Shown here: piece after piece, positions 23,207 to 25,011 of the stretch
Numbering within the stretch: position 1 is the first letter of the stretch
How the letters are laid out: each line of letters begins with the position of its first letter
Translations under genes and position numbers: made by a program
Assembly (NCBI GenBank): GCA_016783865.1
Contig: JADHVS010000044.1
Location: 1 to 25,011, forward strand
Direction: 5' to 3'
Length of the DNA: 25,011 bases
DNA from: Bacteroidales bacterium
GTDB taxonomy: Bacteria > Bacteroidota > Bacteroidia > Bacteroidales > SM23-62
Notes under the pieces: generated by a model
Database searches by the model: none
Told to the model about the DNA's origin: nothing
What the model saw: only the letters and a program-made list of their open reading frames with translations

Positions 23207-25011
23207 ATGCGCATTGGTAAAGCCAGTTTCTTTATCATATTTACCCTGCTGTTTCTCCCTTTGAATGGACAGATTGACCAAAAGGAGTTTAAAAAGACTT
23301 TTCTCGAGGCGGAATACTTTTTCATGACGGACGAATTTGAGGAAGCCGTGTTTATTTACCTTGAGCTGCTTAAAACAGATCCCACAAATTACAATCTCAG
23401 TTTTCTGATCGGCGCTTGTTACCTGAGTCTTTATGGCAAGAAAGATCTTGCTATACCATACCTGGAAGAAGCCGTCCAGAATATTGTTGCCGGTTACAGG
23501 GAGGGTTCATATAAGGAGAGAAATGCACCAAGAGAAGCCCTTTTTGCTCTCGCCCGGGCTTATCATATCAATTACCAGTTCGATAAGGCGATCGAATTTT
23601 ACGAGAAATACAGGAGTGCGATGCTCAAAAAATATTTTGCCGATATCGAATATGTTAACAACCAGATCAAATCGTGCGAACTGGCCCAGTCAATGATCGA
23701 CAGACCTGTAGAAGTAAAGTTTACTGGATTGGATGAAGGTGTAAACCGGTATCCTTTCAATTACAATCCGGTTTTCTCGTATAATGATTCGGTGCTGGTA
23801 TATATGGCTGATCAACCTTTACACAGGGCCATCATGATGACTGAAAGGAAACAGGGTAAGTGGACTGAACCACGTGATATAAGCAGAGAACTAGGATCTG
23901 ACGGAGATTGCCGTCCCACCTCGTTGTCCATGGATGGAAAAGAGCTGTACCTGGTGAAATCCGATCCCTACGAATCCAATTTATTTGTAAGTCACCGAAC
24001 CAATGATAAGTGGTCGCTGATGGAGCCTCTCAATGAGAACATAAATACCTATTATTTTGAAACGCACGCATGTATTTCCCTGGATGGCATGAAGCTCTAT
24101 TTTACGAGCGACAGACCAGCAGGGCAGGGGGCTCTTGACATATATGTCTCGGAGAGAACCAGGGGCGGAGAATGGCAACCAGCCCTCAATATGGGGCCCA
24201 AAATAAATTCTTTCTATAGCGAAGAAACACCATTTATTACAGCCAACAGTAAAAAATTGTTTTTTAGTTCCCAGGGTCACCCGACAATGGGAGGATACGA
24301 CATTTTCTCAGTAACACGATTGCCCGATGGAACATGGTCCTATCCACAGAATATTGGATACCCGGTTTCCACCACCGATGATGATCTGTTTTTCGTACCA
24401 CGACGAAATGGAGCAGCAGGTTATTTTTCAACCATCATCGATTCGGTTTCTGAGAACAGGAATATTTATGCCCTGAATATTGGTCCTGATCTGGATCTGA
24501 ACCTTCAGATAGGAATGAGGCAGGTTGGTGATACGACCAAGGTTTCAGGTGACCAACCTGATGACACCCTTTTTGTAGAGACAATCGAGGTCAGGGACAG
24601 CATTCAGCAGGTCTCTCCGGATGAATATTATATGCTCCATTCTGTTTTCTTCGATTTTGATGATTATTCATTGAAAAATGAAGCCCTGGAGGAAGTGGAG
24701 CGGCTGCTGGAAGTGATGTTAAAGTATCCTGACCTGGGAGTGGAACTAACGGGGCATGCCGATGCAGTAGGGGCGGATGAATACAATGTCCGGTTGTCGA
24801 ACAGGAGGGCCCGGGCTGTAATGGATTACCTGGTGCTGCATGGAATAGAATCATCCAGGATAAACGTAATTGGTGCCGGCGATGCGGCCCCTGTTGCACT
24901 GAATAAGTATGAAGACGGAACCGACAGTCCTGAAGGAAGAAAACTTAACAGGCATGTTTCTATAAAATTGATCAACCTGCAGCACGATAATATCTTTGTT
25001 GCGGATATATT
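23207..25011 (+). CDS. TPR + beta-propeller + OmpA-like envelope protein (3' end outside window)
   Basis: The frame is open from here to the window edge (601 codons visible). After a signal peptide (residues 1-22, ending LPLNGQ) comes a TPR-like helical region (about 25-160, including EEAVFIYLELLKTDPTNYN and AIEFYEKYR). PD40/WD40-type propeller blades follow (about 165-425), with repeats such as SLSMDGKELYLVK, CISLDGMKLYFTSDRP and TANSKKLFFSSQGH. A linker leads to an OmpA C-terminal domain from about 477: HSVFFDFDDYSLKNEA, LTGHADAVGADEYN and LSNRRARAVMDYLV, whose Asp and Arg bind peptidoglycan in the family. The order TPR-propeller-OmpA is that of PorE, a T9SS part tying the machine to the wall, but other Bacteroidota proteins share it. 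A second ATG nine bases upstream (23198) is possible; 23207 leaves room after the promoter. Confidence 0.88.
   Translation, partial: MRIGKASFFIIFTLLFLPLNGQIDQKEFKKTFLEAEYFFMTDEFEEAVFIYLELLKTDPTNYNLSFLIGACYLSLYGKKDLAIPYLEEAVQNIVAGYREGSYKERNAPREALFALARAYHINYQFDKAIEFYEKYRSAMLKKYFADIEYVNNQIKSCELAQSMIDRPVEVKFTGLDEGVNRYPFNYNPVFSYNDSVLVYMADQPLHRAIMMTERKQGKWTEPRDISRELGSDGDCRPTSLSMDGKELYLVKSDPYESNLFVSHRTNDKWSLMEPLNENINTYYFETHACISLDGMKLYFTSDRPAGQGALDIYVSERTRGGEWQPALNMGPKINSFYSEETPFITANSKKLFFSSQGHPTMGGYDIFSVTRLPDGTWSYPQNIGYPVSTTDDDLFFVPRRNGAAGYFSTIIDSVSENRNIYALNIGPDLDLNLQIGMRQVGDTTKVSGDQPDDTLFVETIEVRDSIQQVSPDEYYMLHSVFFDFDDYSLKNEALEEVERLLEVMLKYPDLGVELTGHADAVGADEYNVRLSNRRARAVMDYLVLHGIESSRINVIGAGDAAPVALNKYEDGTDSPEGRKLNRHVSIKLINLQHDNIFVADI

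Noticed and set aside
23051..23281. 76-codon minus-strand frame across the promoter and start of the TPR/OmpA gene
   Set aside because: It covers a good promoter and the signal-peptide region of a well-supported gene, has no domain and no plausible upstream signals.

Overview
The window comes from a Bacteroidota chromosome, most likely an environmental relative of the Bacteroidales. The evidence is a subtilisin-like protease with a C-terminal type IX secretion (T9SS) type A sorting domain, a TonB-dependent receptor, a fused ribBA, an LptF/G permease, a START-like small protein, a TPR/propeller/OmpA protein, few Shine-Dalgarno sequences, and a promoter of the Bacteroidota form (TTG ... TAnnTTTG). 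It is mostly housekeeping and envelope genes. I see no prophage, transposase, CRISPR array, tRNA or rRNA.

Layout. (1) 1-4101, plus strand: the 3' end of a TonB-dependent receptor, a family 5 extracellular solute-binding lipoprotein, and a trypsin-fold protein whose catalytic residues all appear to be replaced. (2) 4239-10380, minus strand: a MORN-like repeat protein, then a tightly packed run of T9SS subtilase, xseA, TPR sensor histidine kinase and xseB. The last three junctions include two 1-bp TAATG overlaps, and the kinase lies between the two exonuclease VII subunits. (3) 10679-12644, minus strand: dnaK with a clear intrinsic terminator. (4) 12947-15656, plus strand: panB, an RluA-family pseudouridine synthase, and a secreted N-acetylglucosaminidase with LysM domains. 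(5) 15740-23024, minus strand: a two-TM coiled-coil protein of unknown function and a START-like protein, then an apparent operon lptF/G - GT4 glycosyltransferase - GT2 glycosyltransferase - ribBA - fmt, with ATGA or longer overlaps. (6) 23207 to the window end, plus strand: a TPR + beta-propeller + OmpA-domain envelope protein, cut by the window edge.

The most unusual content is repetitive. Six arrays with a 7-bp period lie at gene borders (4104, 4181, 12872, 13765, 14568, 15612). The unit sequence changes along each array while the 7-bp phase is largely kept, and units recur between arrays kilobases apart. They bracket panB, the pseudouridine synthase and the glucosaminidase on every side. 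They supply or overlap stop codons of xseB and fmt and encode the last 14 residues of the glucosaminidase. Separately, fmt carries an in-frame insertion of about 39 codons built from two 20-bp palindromes (9-bp arms, 2-nt loop), resembling the protein-coding palindromic elements of Rickettsia. A third palindrome of the same geometry lies just upstream of the solute-binding protein gene.
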